64,000 nucleotides of DNA from an uncultured Oscillospiraceae bacterium (GTDB taxonomy: Bacteria > Bacillota > Clostridia > Oscillospirales > Oscillospiraceae). The notes below the pieces were generated by a model. The model was not told the origin of the DNA, ran no database searches, and saw nothing but the letters and a program-made list of their open reading frames with translations. The stretch spans positions 62,001-126,000 of the forward strand of contig CABSMJ010000002.1 in the NCBI GenBank assembly GCA_902478785.1, given 5' to 3'. Position 1 is the first letter of the stretch; the number at the start of each line of letters is the position of its first letter. Of the stretch, positions 17,475 through 25,469 are shown one piece after another. The translations under genes were made by a program, and so were the position numbers.

Positions 17475-18170
17475 ATGGCAAAGCTCAATGTGAACCCCAC
17501 CCGTATGGAGCTGACCCGGCTCAAGGGCAAGCTGAAGACCGCCCAGCGGGGCCACAAGCTGCTCAAGGACAAGCGGGATGAGCTGATGAAGCAGTTCCTG
17601 GATGTGGTGCGGGAGGTCCGGACCCTCCGGGCCCAGGTGGAGGAGCAGCTGATGAAGGTCCACAGCTCCTTCACTGTGGCGGCTGCCCTCATGTCTGACG
17701 AGGCTCTGGAGCAGGCATTGCTCTATCCCAAGCAGAGTGTGGAGCTGGAGATGGGCTTCAAGAACATCATGAGCGTTAATGTGCCTGTGTACACCTTCCA
17801 CACCAAGACCCAGTCCGACAGTGACATCTACCCCTACGGTTTCACCGGCACCTCCGGTGAGCTGGATATGGCGGTGGATGCCCTGGGAAGGGTGTTCCAG
17901 GATATGCTCAAGCTGGCGGAGATCGAAAAGACCGCCCAGATGCTGGCGGAGGAGATCGAAAAGACCCGCCGCCGGGTCAACGCTCTGGAGTATGTGGTGA
18001 TTCCCAACACCCAGGAGACCATCAAGTATATCAACATGAAGCTGGATGAAAACGACCGCTCCACCACCATCCGACTGATGAAGGTGAAGGATATGCTTCT
18101 CAAGGAGGCTCTGGAGGAGCAGAGAATGCGGGATGAAGCTGCTATGCAGCGGTTCCAGGCACAAAACTGA
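17475..18170 (+). CDS. ntpD: V-type ATPase subunit D (rotor shaft)
   Basis: Subunit D is the long coiled-coil rotor that turns inside the A3B3 head. The 231-residue product begins MAKLNVNPTRMELTRLKGKL, the family signature. It has antiparallel N- and C-terminal helices (about 8-70 and 140-215) and ends in a basic/acidic tail. RVNALEYVVIPN near residue 170 is conserved. A strong AAGGAGG site precedes the ATG 12 nt after ntpB. It is the last gene of the operon, followed by a terminator. Confidence 0.96.
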   Translation: MAKLNVNPTRMELTRLKGKLKTAQRGHKLLKDKRDELMKQFLDVVREVRTLRAQVEEQLMKVHSSFTVAAALMSDEALEQALLYPKQSVELEMGFKNIMSVNVPVYTFHTKTQSDSDIYPYGFTGTSGELDMAVDALGRVFQDMLKLAEIEKTAQMLAEEIEKTRRRVNALEYVVIPNTQETIKYINMKLDENDRSTTIRLMKVKDMLLKEALEEQRMRDEAAMQRFQAQN

Positions 18171-18188
18171 GCTCCCGAACGGGAGAGA

Positions 18189-18224
18189 AAAAATGCCGGG
18201 GCGCAGATGCGCTCCGGCATTTTT
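18189..18224 (+). terminator. terminator of the V-type ATPase operon
   Basis: A 16-bp stem with one G-T pair (18189-18204 with 18209-18224) closes a 4-nt loop and ends in a T tract. It lies 18 nt after ntpD. Confidence 0.92.
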
Positions 18225-18391
18225 ATATGGTCGCTGCAAGGGCGGCAGAGAAAAATAGAGGAAAGGTCTGGCAGAGTAAGGCCGAATTATGCCGGTGAAA
18301 ATACCTTTTGAAGGGAAAAAGGTGAAAATATGGCTTGAAGTAAAGTTACTTGATACATAAAAATATTCAACAAGCATGTCTTTTGAAAATC

Positions 18392-18420
18392 TTGACATAG
18401 ATGAGAAAACTGCATACAAT
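18392..18420 (+). promoter_or_regulatory. near-consensus sigma-A promoter for the hemerythrin gene
   Basis: A perfect -35 TTGACA (18392-18397) and -10 TACAAT (18415-18420) are 17 nt apart in an A/T-rich stretch. It is one of the best matches to consensus in the window. Confidence 0.78.
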
Positions 18421-18426
18421 AAGCAA

Positions 18427-18589
18427 TGTAAAGTTTAAGTAAAGAATCTTCTTTGAACCGGGACAAAAGCCAAAACCTGTAAGATTGCTTTCAGATAAAA
18501 ACTGACTTTATAGAATCCCGCAGTCAGAGAGACCTTGTCGCGGCAGCAGGGAAAGTGGCCGCAGGCAAAGAAAGGGGACCTATTTTTTC
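18427..18589 (+). promoter_or_regulatory. long, potentially structured 5' leader of the hemerythrin gene
   Basis: The gap between ntpD and the hemerythrin gene is 419 nt. Its first part is a terminator and A/T-rich DNA, and the part after the promoter would be a leader of about 160 nt. Possible pairings are AAAGAA/TTCTTT, CGGGA/TCCCG, CTGACT/AGTCAG and GCGGC/GCCGC. No known riboswitch class could be matched. A GAAAGGGG-type ribosome site ends the leader. Confidence 0.4.
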
Positions 18590-19507
18590 ATGAGGATCAA
18601 GTGGAAAGATCACTATTCCATGGGAATTGAGGCGCTGGATGATGACCATAAGCGTCTTTTTAAGATTGCGGGGAAAATTATTGATACGATAGAAGATAGC
18701 CGTGGCATGGATGAAAAAGCCAGACTTTTCGTGGTGCGTGAGGGGGTAAAGTACCTCAAGAACTATTTTGCGGAACATGCACTGCGGGAAGAGGCATATA
18801 TGCGGGAGATCGGCTATTCGGATTATGTGGCCCACAAACGGCTTCACGATGAATTTCAGACGGTGCAGATTGCAAAGTTTGAAAAGATCATTGAGCGTGG
18901 AATATGCACAAAGGATGAGGCGTTCGCCTTCGTTGGAGTCGGGATCGGCTGGCTATTGGAGCATGTCTCCACCGCGGATATGGCCATCGTCGGCAAGGGG
19001 GTGCTGTGCTATCCGTCAGAAGAGAAGGTGGATCAGCAGGTCCTTGAGCAGGAGATCAACAGAATGTTTGCCGCCACGCTGAATATCGACGCCCAGGCAA
19101 AGGTAATCAATGGCGACTACGGCGGAGAATACTTTGGTGAGGCTGTCTATCAGAGCATCATCTACAATAAGAACGGGAAAAAGGTGACGGTGTTTGCCGG
19201 CATCGAAAAGTCTTTCCTGATTGGAATATCCAAACTCATTTATGGAGATTTGGAAGACTCCGATGCTTTGCTGCTGTCTATGTTTGAGATATTCGGCGCC
19301 AATTTTTGGCGGACGTTGGGGGAACGCCTCATTAAGCAGGAGGGCAACGTAGAATATCAGGAGGGACATTTCCTCTCTCGAAAACAGGTTGAGGAAGTGT
19401 TCACAAAGAAATTGCCTGTGGTGTCAGTGCTGTTTGACTCCAATCGGGGAAAGTTTTTCGTCTGTTCGGATGATGAGGCCTGGATTGAGGCGCGGAACGC
19501 AGGATAA
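18590..19507 (+). CDS. bacteriohemerythrin with an additional C-terminal domain
   Basis: The first 135 residues form a hemerythrin domain with all seven di-iron ligands: His20, His63, Glu67, His82, His86, His125 and Asp130. Such domains bind O2 reversibly or sense O2, NO or iron. Residues about 145-290 form a second domain that I cannot name firmly. Its pattern (FGEAVYQSIIY, then GIEKSFLIGISKLIYGD, then a helix with FEIFGANF) resembles the CheX-like phosphatase fold by layout only. No membrane segment or signal peptide is present, so it is cytoplasmic. The ATG at 18590 gives the standard hemerythrin start. It has its own promoter and a terminator after it. Confidence 0.85.
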   Translation: MRIKWKDHYSMGIEALDDDHKRLFKIAGKIIDTIEDSRGMDEKARLFVVREGVKYLKNYFAEHALREEAYMREIGYSDYVAHKRLHDEFQTVQIAKFEKIIERGICTKDEAFAFVGVGIGWLLEHVSTADMAIVGKGVLCYPSEEKVDQQVLEQEINRMFAATLNIDAQAKVINGDYGGEYFGEAVYQSIIYNKNGKKVTVFAGIEKSFLIGISKLIYGDLEDSDALLLSMFEIFGANFWRTLGERLIKQEGNVEYQEGHFLSRKQVEEVFTKKLPVVSVLFDSNRGKFFVCSDDEAWIEARNAG

Positions 19508-19528
19508 GAGCCAGGTGAAATGGAATAG

Positions 19529-19569
19529 ACGGGCCGGGGAATGCGGTTTCCATTCCCTGACCCGTTTTC
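19529..19569 (+). terminator. terminator after the hemerythrin gene
   Basis: ACGGG and GGGAATG (19529-19543) pair with CATTCCC and CCCGT (19551-19565) around a 3x3 internal loop, followed by TTTCT. It lies 22 nt after the stop. Confidence 0.7.
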
Positions 19570-19580
19570 TGCGTTTGCAC

Positions 19581-19609
19581 TTGTGCGGGCAGGAAAAAAA
19601 GAATATGAT
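19581..19609 (+). promoter_or_regulatory. promoter for the SLH-domain gene
   Basis: TTGTGC (19581-19586) and TATGAT (19604-19609) are separated by 17 nt. The leader would be about 32 nt. Confidence 0.5.
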
Positions 19610-19647
19610 ACAGGCAAGCCATGATTTCCAAGGAAGGTGTGAAAGAA

Positions 19648-20769
19648 ATGCGCAAGGCGATTTTATCTGTCATGCTGGCGCTTTGTATGCTGCTGCCTTT
19701 TGTCGGGGCAGTATATGCGGCGGGAATGGAGAACTTTGTGCCCACGGAGGAGGGCATTACTGATCGCTTTCAGGATGTGCCGGAGGGCGCTTGGTACGAA
19801 GAGGCGCTGGAGCGGTGCTGTGCCAGCGGATTGATGGAGGGCACCGGGGCGGACACCTTCACTCCTCAGGGGTCTCTCACGCGGGCCCAGGCGCTGGTGA
19901 TGGCAGTGCGGGTACGGATGATCTACTATACCGGCCAGTGCCAGCTGGAGGAGAGCGAGCCCTGGTATCAGTCTGCCCTGGACTATGCCGTGACTCGCAA
20001 GATGGTGGACCGGGATGAGTTTGACGACTATGATGTGCCTGTCACTCGGGCGGAAATGGCTCATTTTCTGGCTGCTGCGCTGCCGGTAGAGGAGATGCAG
20101 CAAATCAACGCCGTTTCCTTTCTGCCGGATGTGACGGAGGAGACCGCCTACCGCCAGGACATCTTTCTTTTGTACCGGACCGGAGTCTTGACGGGAAGCG
20201 ACCTGTTCGGCTCCTTCCGGCCAGAGGAGGAGATCACCCGGGCGGAGGCCTGCGCTATTTTGGCCCGGTTGGCCTTTCCGGAGCTGCGGCGGGACCTGGA
20301 CCTCTTTTTGCCCAGTGAGGTGATCCTGCCGGAGGAGAGCATCATCGCTCCGCCGGGTGGCACAGTTTCCGGGCAGGAGGGCACTACCCTGTGCACGGAT
20401 CTGTTCAGCTTCGGGGTGCTAGGTTCCTATACCCGGACTGGGCTCAACAGTTTCCAGCCGGATACGGGAAAGAAGGTGCTGGCAGTACGTCTGGTGGTGG
20501 AGAATCCCACGGCGTCCCCGGTCTCTATCCCTGCTTCTGCTTTTGAAGTGTATTGGGACGGGAAGGAGAGTACCTTGCCTCTGGCCGACAACGGCTACCT
20601 CAGCAGCCAGCTGCCAGAGTTAATCTCCCTGTCTCCTCACCAGATCACGGCAGGGGTGCTGCTCTATGAGGTGCCGGAGGAGGAAGAGAACTTTACCCTC
20701 TCTTGCTCCATCCACTATTCCGATGGAACGGTGGCAGACATCTATCAGGTGACCTGCCAGCCGGAGTAA
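19648..20769 (+). CDS. exported S-layer homology (SLH) domain protein
   Basis: Starting at the ATG at 19648, which has AAGGAAGGTG about 10 nt upstream, the product is 373 residues; an ATG 27 nt earlier lacks a site. Residues 1-25 are a signal peptide ending VYAAG. Three SLH-type repeats follow at about 38-90, 98-145 and 150-210, with the characteristic FxDVP, W/Y..A, and FxPxxxxTRAE elements (FTPQGSLTRAQ, FRPEEEITRAE). SLH repeats anchor proteins to pyruvylated cell-wall polymers. Residues about 240-370 form a beta-rich domain resembling extracellular DUF4352-like folds; that is a guess from pattern. It faces the convergent blaR1-like gene. Confidence 0.85.
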   Translation: MRKAILSVMLALCMLLPFVGAVYAAGMENFVPTEEGITDRFQDVPEGAWYEEALERCCASGLMEGTGADTFTPQGSLTRAQALVMAVRVRMIYYTGQCQLEESEPWYQSALDYAVTRKMVDRDEFDDYDVPVTRAEMAHFLAAALPVEEMQQINAVSFLPDVTEETAYRQDIFLLYRTGVLTGSDLFGSFRPEEEITRAEACAILARLAFPELRRDLDLFLPSEVILPEESIIAPPGGTVSGQEGTTLCTDLFSFGVLGSYTRTGLNSFQPDTGKKVLAVRLVVENPTASPVSIPASAFEVYWDGKESTLPLADNGYLSSQLPELISLSPHQITAGVLLYEVPEEEENFTLSCSIHYSDGTVADIYQVTCQPE

Positions 20770-20784
20770 TAACAAGACAAAAAG

Positions 20785-20816
20785 AAATCCCCGGAGATCG
20801 CATTCTCCGGGGATTT
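20785..20816 (+). terminator. bidirectional terminator between the SLH gene and the BlaR1-like gene
   Basis: A 13-bp perfect stem (20785-20797 with 20804-20816) has A-rich and T-rich flanks on either side. It separates two converging genes and can serve both. Confidence 0.88.
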
Positions 20817-20823
20817 TGTGCTG

Positions 20824-23800
20824 TTATGGCCCGGTGCCTACGCCGTTGCAGCGCCAGCCGTCCTCTGAGAGGTACATGGAGCCCATGCGATAACAGAGAT
20901 AGGCGCCATCCGGGGCTTGACCGTACTGATCGTCATACTCGACCGTATTGCCCGCCATGCCCCAGTTCAGGGCATACTCATTGTCGGGTACGAAGATGCA
21001 GGCAATGGTGAAATAGAAGTGCTCGGTTTCCGGCATCTCCTCCGTGAACCAGCCCTCGGGGGCGTTTTCCCGGACCTCTACCACGTTCCGCACGTAGGAG
21101 TAGGAGTAACGGCCCTGGGGGGTGGCATCCAGATGGGGCTGGGTGTACTGATCCGCCCAGGCCTGGGCGATCTCCTGCCGGCTCTGGCCCTGATCGGGGA
21201 TGACGATGTCCTGTTCCAGGGCCTGGAACTCCACGGTGTCATACCAGAAGCGCAGGAACTGGAAGATACTGGGAACAAAGATGTCATAGCCGGTGGACTC
21301 GGCTTTCAGCCAGAAGGTCTCGTTTTCACGGGTGCAGCGGACCAGGTCGCTGCCGGACCAGACCTGGATGGCCCGGGTGCCGTCTCCGGACTCCACGGTC
21401 AGGGAGTAGTCCGGCTCCGGGGAGGCGGGCAGGCTCTCCTGACTGCGGGACCAGGTGAAATAGGTGGGGTCTGAGGCCTGATAGAGGGCGCTGCCTCCGG
21501 CGCTGTCGGCCACGGTGGTATTCTCATAGCGGCCGCCGCCATTTCCCGACGCGGTAGTGAGAGTCAGAGCTGGGCTGTTCTGGGAGATCTCCTCCAGAAG
21601 CAGGCTGATCTCCTCGTAGGGGGTCTTTTCCTGGGAGGCATAGGCCTCGTCAAACCATTCCCGGACAAAGGCGGTGAGACTGGTGTCCCCCTCCTTGGGC
21701 GTGACCTGATAGATGGCACTGGAGCCGGGGACGCTGAGGGAGAGATAGGGCCCGCTGGAGTAGAGGGAGAGGCTGCAGGTGCTGTTCGGGTCATGGATGC
21801 CGAAGAAGTACTCCAGATTCTCGTCGCCCCAGGGGTCTGTGTACAGCGGTCCGGTCCAGTGGGTGTCCACCCAGTCGAACTGGGCCGTCAGGGCCTCCTC
21901 CAGGGACTGCAGCGAGGCGTCGTCAGTGCCGCGGGTGACGCTGCGGGTAGGAGAGATCCCGGAGCTGGTCACAGTCAGGTCAAAGGTCACCAGGTCGCTG
22001 TCGTTGCCGAAGAGGGCGGAGAGGGACTTGGCCGCCGCCTCATTGGCGCTGCCGGGGAGGGAGCTGTACACCTCCCCCAGGGAGAAGCTGTCCTCCGTAG
22101 CGCTGAGATGGCCGCCCTTCATGCTGTGGGCGAACCGCAGGCACACCTCCATGGGGTCCAGGGCCCAGTCCGCCTCACCGGCGTCGGCCTGGCTTTGGAG
22201 CTGGGTGTAGTAATCCGCCATGGGGAGCTCTGTGTCGGGCCGCACCAGGGAGCTGGTGCCGTCGAGATAGGTCAGCCGCTCCACACACCAGATGCCGCCG
22301 TCCCCCTGGGTGGCGGGCTGGGAGAGGAGCAGGGACCAGATCACGTCCCGGGAGCCGTTGACGCCGTAGTAGGGATAGTAGTCGGCGTCTATATGGTTGC
22401 CGGTGAAGTAGAAGGGGGCGTTGCGGATGGCATTGACATCTGTCTCGGCAAAGGCCTCGATGCCGTCGGTGGAGAGGACCGTGTCCTCCACCCAGTCCAG
22501 CAGGGCGCTCTGGACGCTGCTATATTCCTCCTGGTGCTCCGGGGAATAGTTGACATCCGTGGGCAGCTGGACGGCGTAATAGTGGTCCTCGTTTCTGGCA
22601 AAGCAGGTAAGGCCGCTGTTGTCCCCGGAGCACAGGTACTCCTCAAAGGACGCCTGGTCCCACTCGTAGACCTCCAGGAGCCAGCCGCCGTACTCTTCAT
22701 CGTAGTCGGGGGCATAGTAGGCCACCATCAGGGTTTCATCATCCAATTCGTCCATGTCCTCCAGAACCACCAACTCCGCCAGATCCACGGCGCCTTCGGC
22801 GGTCTCCTCCGGCAGGGTGTTGAGCCGCTCCCGGAGGCTCTTCTGAGCGCCGGTAAAGGTGCAGCCCACCGCCAGCACCAGGGCCAGGGCCAGGCATACC
22901 GCCGTCACAGCCAGCATCTTGGGACGCTGGGCAATGAGGCGCACCCGCTCCCGCAGGCTGCGCTTGCCGCTTTGCATGGTAGTGGCGGTCTGGAGCAGTC
23001 CGGTGGCGGAGGCTCCCACGGCCACCAGATCCACCAGGGTTCGGCCATAGGCCAGACGCTCCCCCTCGCCCAGGCGGCGGATGGCCCCCTCATCGCAGGC
23101 CAGCTCACAGTCCCGGCGGGAGAGCACGGCCGCCCACCACACCAGGGGGTCGAACCAGTACAGGCACAGACACGCGCATCGGATGAGGGACCACCAGGTG
23201 TCCTTGTGCCGGTAGTGGGTCAGCTCATGGGCCAGTACATGGCGCAGCCGTACCGGGTCCTGCAGGCAGCTGGGGGTCAGGTAGATGGCCGGGTGCAGCA
23301 GCCCAAAGAGACAGGGGGAGGGAAGCCCTTCCACCACAAAGACTGGCAGGGGACAGCCGGGGACAGACGCCGGCTCCGCCCTGCGCCGCAGTATCCGGCG
23401 GAAGCGTGCATTGGCGGCCAGGAACCAGGCTGCCATGGCAATGGCGCCCGCCAGATAGACCCAGCGGGCAGCAGTGGAGAAAAGCTGGGAAAGGGTGGGC
23501 CCGGCCATGCGGCTTTGGGCCTCGTAGTCCAGGGCCTCCCGGTCGGAGCCGGTGAGGGACCCTACGTCGATGCCCCGGGATTCGTATTCCTCCACTACCT
23601 GGGCGTAGGCATCCTCAAAGGACTGGGCGGGCAGGGACAATTCCCCCACGGTCTCAATGGCCTGAACGGCGGGGGTCTCCTGGGCCCGGTCGGCCAGAGA
23701 GAGGATGCTGAAGGCACTCTGCCCCAGCTCAAAGGGCACCAGCAGCCGCACCGCCACCAGCAGCCACAACGCGTACTGAAGCCGCAGGCTGATGTGGCCC

Positions 23801-23868
23801 CGCAGCAGCGTCCGCAGCAGGATCAATGCCAGAATGAGGACGCTGGAAGTCAGCAAGATCGCTCTCAT
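20824..23868 (-). CDS. BlaR1-type M56 membrane metallopeptidase with a very large ectodomain
   Basis: The N-terminal third (residues 1-340) is a BlaR1/MecR1-like signalling protease. It has hydrophobic segments near 3-20, 33-45 and 136-152, a cytoplasmic zinc site HELTH (214-218) with ELACDE (255-260), and a last membrane helix near 318-336. In this family the protease inactivates a BlaI repressor when the outer domain senses a signal. Here the outer part is about 675 residues, rich in Asp, Glu, Tyr and Ser. I find no penicillin-binding SxxK/SxN/KTG set, so the ligand is unknown. The full 1,014 residues far exceed the usual ~600. The start overlaps the blaI-like gene by 4 nt. Confidence 0.88.
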   Translation of the reverse strand: MRAILLTSSVLILALILLRTLLRGHISLRLQYALWLLVAVRLLVPFELGQSAFSILSLADRAQETPAVQAIETVGELSLPAQSFEDAYAQVVEEYESRGIDVGSLTGSDREALDYEAQSRMAGPTLSQLFSTAARWVYLAGAIAMAAWFLAANARFRRILRRRAEPASVPGCPLPVFVVEGLPSPCLFGLLHPAIYLTPSCLQDPVRLRHVLAHELTHYRHKDTWWSLIRCACLCLYWFDPLVWWAAVLSRRDCELACDEGAIRRLGEGERLAYGRTLVDLVAVGASATGLLQTATTMQSGKRSLRERVRLIAQRPKMLAVTAVCLALALVLAVGCTFTGAQKSLRERLNTLPEETAEGAVDLAELVVLEDMDELDDETLMVAYYAPDYDEEYGGWLLEVYEWDQASFEEYLCSGDNSGLTCFARNEDHYYAVQLPTDVNYSPEHQEEYSSVQSALLDWVEDTVLSTDGIEAFAETDVNAIRNAPFYFTGNHIDADYYPYYGVNGSRDVIWSLLLSQPATQGDGGIWCVERLTYLDGTSSLVRPDTELPMADYYTQLQSQADAGEADWALDPMEVCLRFAHSMKGGHLSATEDSFSLGEVYSSLPGSANEAAAKSLSALFGNDSDLVTFDLTVTSSGISPTRSVTRGTDDASLQSLEEALTAQFDWVDTHWTGPLYTDPWGDENLEYFFGIHDPNSTCSLSLYSSGPYLSLSVPGSSAIYQVTPKEGDTSLTAFVREWFDEAYASQEKTPYEEISLLLEEISQNSPALTLTTASGNGGGRYENTTVADSAGGSALYQASDPTYFTWSRSQESLPASPEPDYSLTVESGDGTRAIQVWSGSDLVRCTRENETFWLKAESTGYDIFVPSIFQFLRFWYDTVEFQALEQDIVIPDQGQSRQEIAQAWADQYTQPHLDATPQGRYSYSYVRNVVEVRENAPEGWFTEEMPETEHFYFTIACIFVPDNEYALNWGMAGNTVEYDDQYGQAPDGAYLCYRMGSMYLSEDGWRCNGVGTGP

Positions 23869-24248
23869 TTCGTTCCCTCCTCTGCTTTGCGCAAAATGGC
23901 GTAGAGTTCCTCGATGTCTGAGCGGGAGAGCTGCTGCTGTTCCGCAAGGGCGTTCACCAGCAGCCCCACGCTGCCATGATAGGCCCGGCTCAGCAGCGAC
24001 TCCGTCTCCGCCGCCACCACGTCCTCCCGCCGCACGGCGGCCCGGAAGAGCTTGGCTCGGCCCTGAAGCTTATAGGAGAGGAGTCCCTTTTCCTCCATCC
24101 GGCGGACCATGGTGGTGACGGTGCTCTTGGCCCATCCGGCGGAGGTGCCCAGCTCCCGCACCAACTCCATCAGCGTCTTGGGTCCGGCCCACAGGGCCTC
24201 CATCACCCGCCATTCGCTCTGGGACAGTGTCACAGAATTGTGTTCCAT
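23865..24248 (-). CDS. BlaI/MecI-family transcriptional repressor
   Basis: The 127-residue protein has the BlaI/MecI winged helix (LSQSEWRVMEALW, then STVTTMVRRMEEKGLL) and a C-terminal dimer helix region. The Asn/Phe-type protease cleavage site of classical BlaI cannot be placed with certainty. The start at 24248 (MEHNSVTLSQ) follows AGGAGG by about 6 nt; an upstream in-frame start would add 15 residues without support. It is translated ahead of, and overlaps by 4 nt, the M56 gene, so it should repress its own operon and be relieved by that protease. Whether other promoters in the genome are controlled cannot be seen. Confidence 0.92.
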   Translation of the reverse strand: MEHNSVTLSQSEWRVMEALWAGPKTLMELVRELGTSAGWAKSTVTTMVRRMEEKGLLSYKLQGRAKLFRAAVRREDVVAAETESLLSRAYHGSVGLLVNALAEQQQLSRSDIEELYAILRKAEEGTK

Positions 24249-24267
24249 CGTGTCACCTCCTGTTGGT

Positions 24268-24312
24268 TTACTTTTGTAAGCCAAACATATCATATAGGAT
24301 TACACTTGTCAA
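24268..24312 (-). promoter_or_regulatory. promoter and candidate BlaI-type operators
   Basis: On the minus strand, a perfect -35 TTGACA (24307-24312) and -10 TATGTT (24284-24289) are 17 nt apart. One candidate operator, TTGACAAGTGTAAT (24299-24312), has the TACA/TGTA-like dyad of BlaI/MecI sites and overlaps the -35. A second dyad, TTACAAAAGTAA (24268-24279), is a perfect palindrome around the start point. Two repressor sites flanking the promoter would fit autorepression. Confidence 0.6.
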
Positions 24313-24369
24313 CCAAAAAAGAATGACAATGCGGTAACAGGGGCGAAGGAGTCCGGGCGAAAGAAAAAA

Positions 24370-24399
24370 GACCCGCCAGCCAGAGATGGCTGACGGGTC
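24370..24399 (-). terminator. terminator after asnA
   Basis: A 13-position stem with one mismatch (24370-24382 with 24387-24399) and GAGA/TCTC loop is followed on the minus strand by a run of Ts. It ends the gltX-spoIIM-glnN-asnA run. Confidence 0.88.
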
Positions 24400-24414
24400 A
24401 AATTAAGCAGGGGA

Positions 24415-25422
24415 TTACAGCAGCATGATGCCGGCCTTTTCGCAGGTATCCATGGTCTCCTGGTCCCACAAACTGGCCTGGACCTCACCGATGTGGCAGG
24501 TGCCGATCAAGAGCATGCACAGCCGGGACTGGCCGATGCCGCCGCCCATGGTCAGGGGCAGCTGACCGCTCAGGAGCATCTTGTGGAAGGGCAGCTCCCG
24601 CCGCTCTTCACAGCCGGCCAGAGCCAACTGCCGCTCCAGGGCAGCCTCATCCACCCGGATGCCCATGGAGGAGATCTCAAAGGCCCGCTCCAGCACCGGG
24701 TTCCACATGAGAATGTCGCCGTTGAGGGTCCAGTCATCGTAGTCCGGCGCCCGACCATCGTGGGGCTTGCCGGAGCGGAGCTTGCCGCCGATCTGCATCA
24801 GGAACACGGTGTGGTGCTGGCGGCAGATCTCGTTTTCACGCTCGTTGGGGGTCAGGTCGGGATACATGTCCTCCAGCTCCTGGGTGGTCAGGAAGAACAC
24901 GTCCCGGTCCAGCTTGATCCGCAGGCTGGGGAAGGCCACATTCAGTGCCTCAGAGGTCTCGCACACAGCGCCCACGATGGCCCGGACGGTGGAGCGCAGA
25001 AAGGCCTCATTGCGGTCCTCACGGGAGATGATGCGCTCCCAGTCCCACTGGTCCACATAGATGGAGTGGAGATTGTCCACCTCTTCATCCCGGCGGATGG
25101 CATTCATATCGGTGTAAAGGCCCTTTCCTTCACGGAAGCCGTAGCGCTTGAGGGCCAGACGCTTCCACTTGGCCAGAGAGTGGACCACCTGACCGGTGAC
25201 GCCCACATCGGGGATGTCAAAGCTGACAGGCCGCTCGTAGCCGTTAAGGTTGTCATTGAGGCCGGAGCCCTCGTCCACAAACAGGGGAGCGGACACCCGG
25301 CGCAGGTTCAATGCGTTGCTCAGGTTGGTCTGGAAGGAGGATTTGATGAAGGAAATGGCCCGCTGCAGTTCATAGTCAGGCAGGGGAGGATGGTATCCCT
25401 CCGGGATATAGAGTTTACTCAT
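24415..25422 (-). CDS. asnA: aspartate-ammonia ligase (asparagine synthetase A)
   Basis: AsnA makes asparagine from aspartate, ammonia and ATP, using free ammonia and not glutamine. The 335-residue product with start MSKLYIPEGYHPPLP is the normal size. It shows class II synthetase-like motifs DVGVTGQVVHSLAKWKR, YVDQWDWE, MGIRVDE and LPLTMGGGIGQSRLCM. An in-frame TTG 21 nt upstream is less likely. It lies 47 nt after glnN on the same strand, so both ammonia-fixing enzymes are probably co-expressed. Confidence 0.97.
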   Translation of the reverse strand: MSKLYIPEGYHPPLPDYELQRAISFIKSSFQTNLSNALNLRRVSAPLFVDEGSGLNDNLNGYERPVSFDIPDVGVTGQVVHSLAKWKRLALKRYGFREGKGLYTDMNAIRRDEEVDNLHSIYVDQWDWERIISREDRNEAFLRSTVRAIVGAVCETSEALNVAFPSLRIKLDRDVFFLTTQELEDMYPDLTPNERENEICRQHHTVFLMQIGGKLRSGKPHDGRAPDYDDWTLNGDILMWNPVLERAFEISSMGIRVDEAALERQLALAGCEERRELPFHKMLLSGQLPLTMGGGIGQSRLCMLLIGTCHIGEVQASLWDQETMDTCEKAGIMLL

Positions 25423-25469
25423 AATGCAGTTCCTCAATTTCAAAATGGATTTTCTGTCCGGCCCACGGC

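Noticed and set aside
18427..18589. A possible cyclic-di-GMP-type riboswitch in the hemerythrin leader (GGGACAAAAGCC resembles part of the GEMM-I core).
   Set aside because: The other invariant parts of that class, the GGCAAACC segment and the receptor helix with CAGGTTGCC, could not be found in order, and the stems do not arrange as expected.
23865..24312. Beta-lactamase or PBP2a-type target gene controlled by the BlaI-like repressor.
   Set aside because: Neither neighbour encodes a serine or metallo-beta-lactamase or a transpeptidase, so the pair cannot be called a resistance module from this window.
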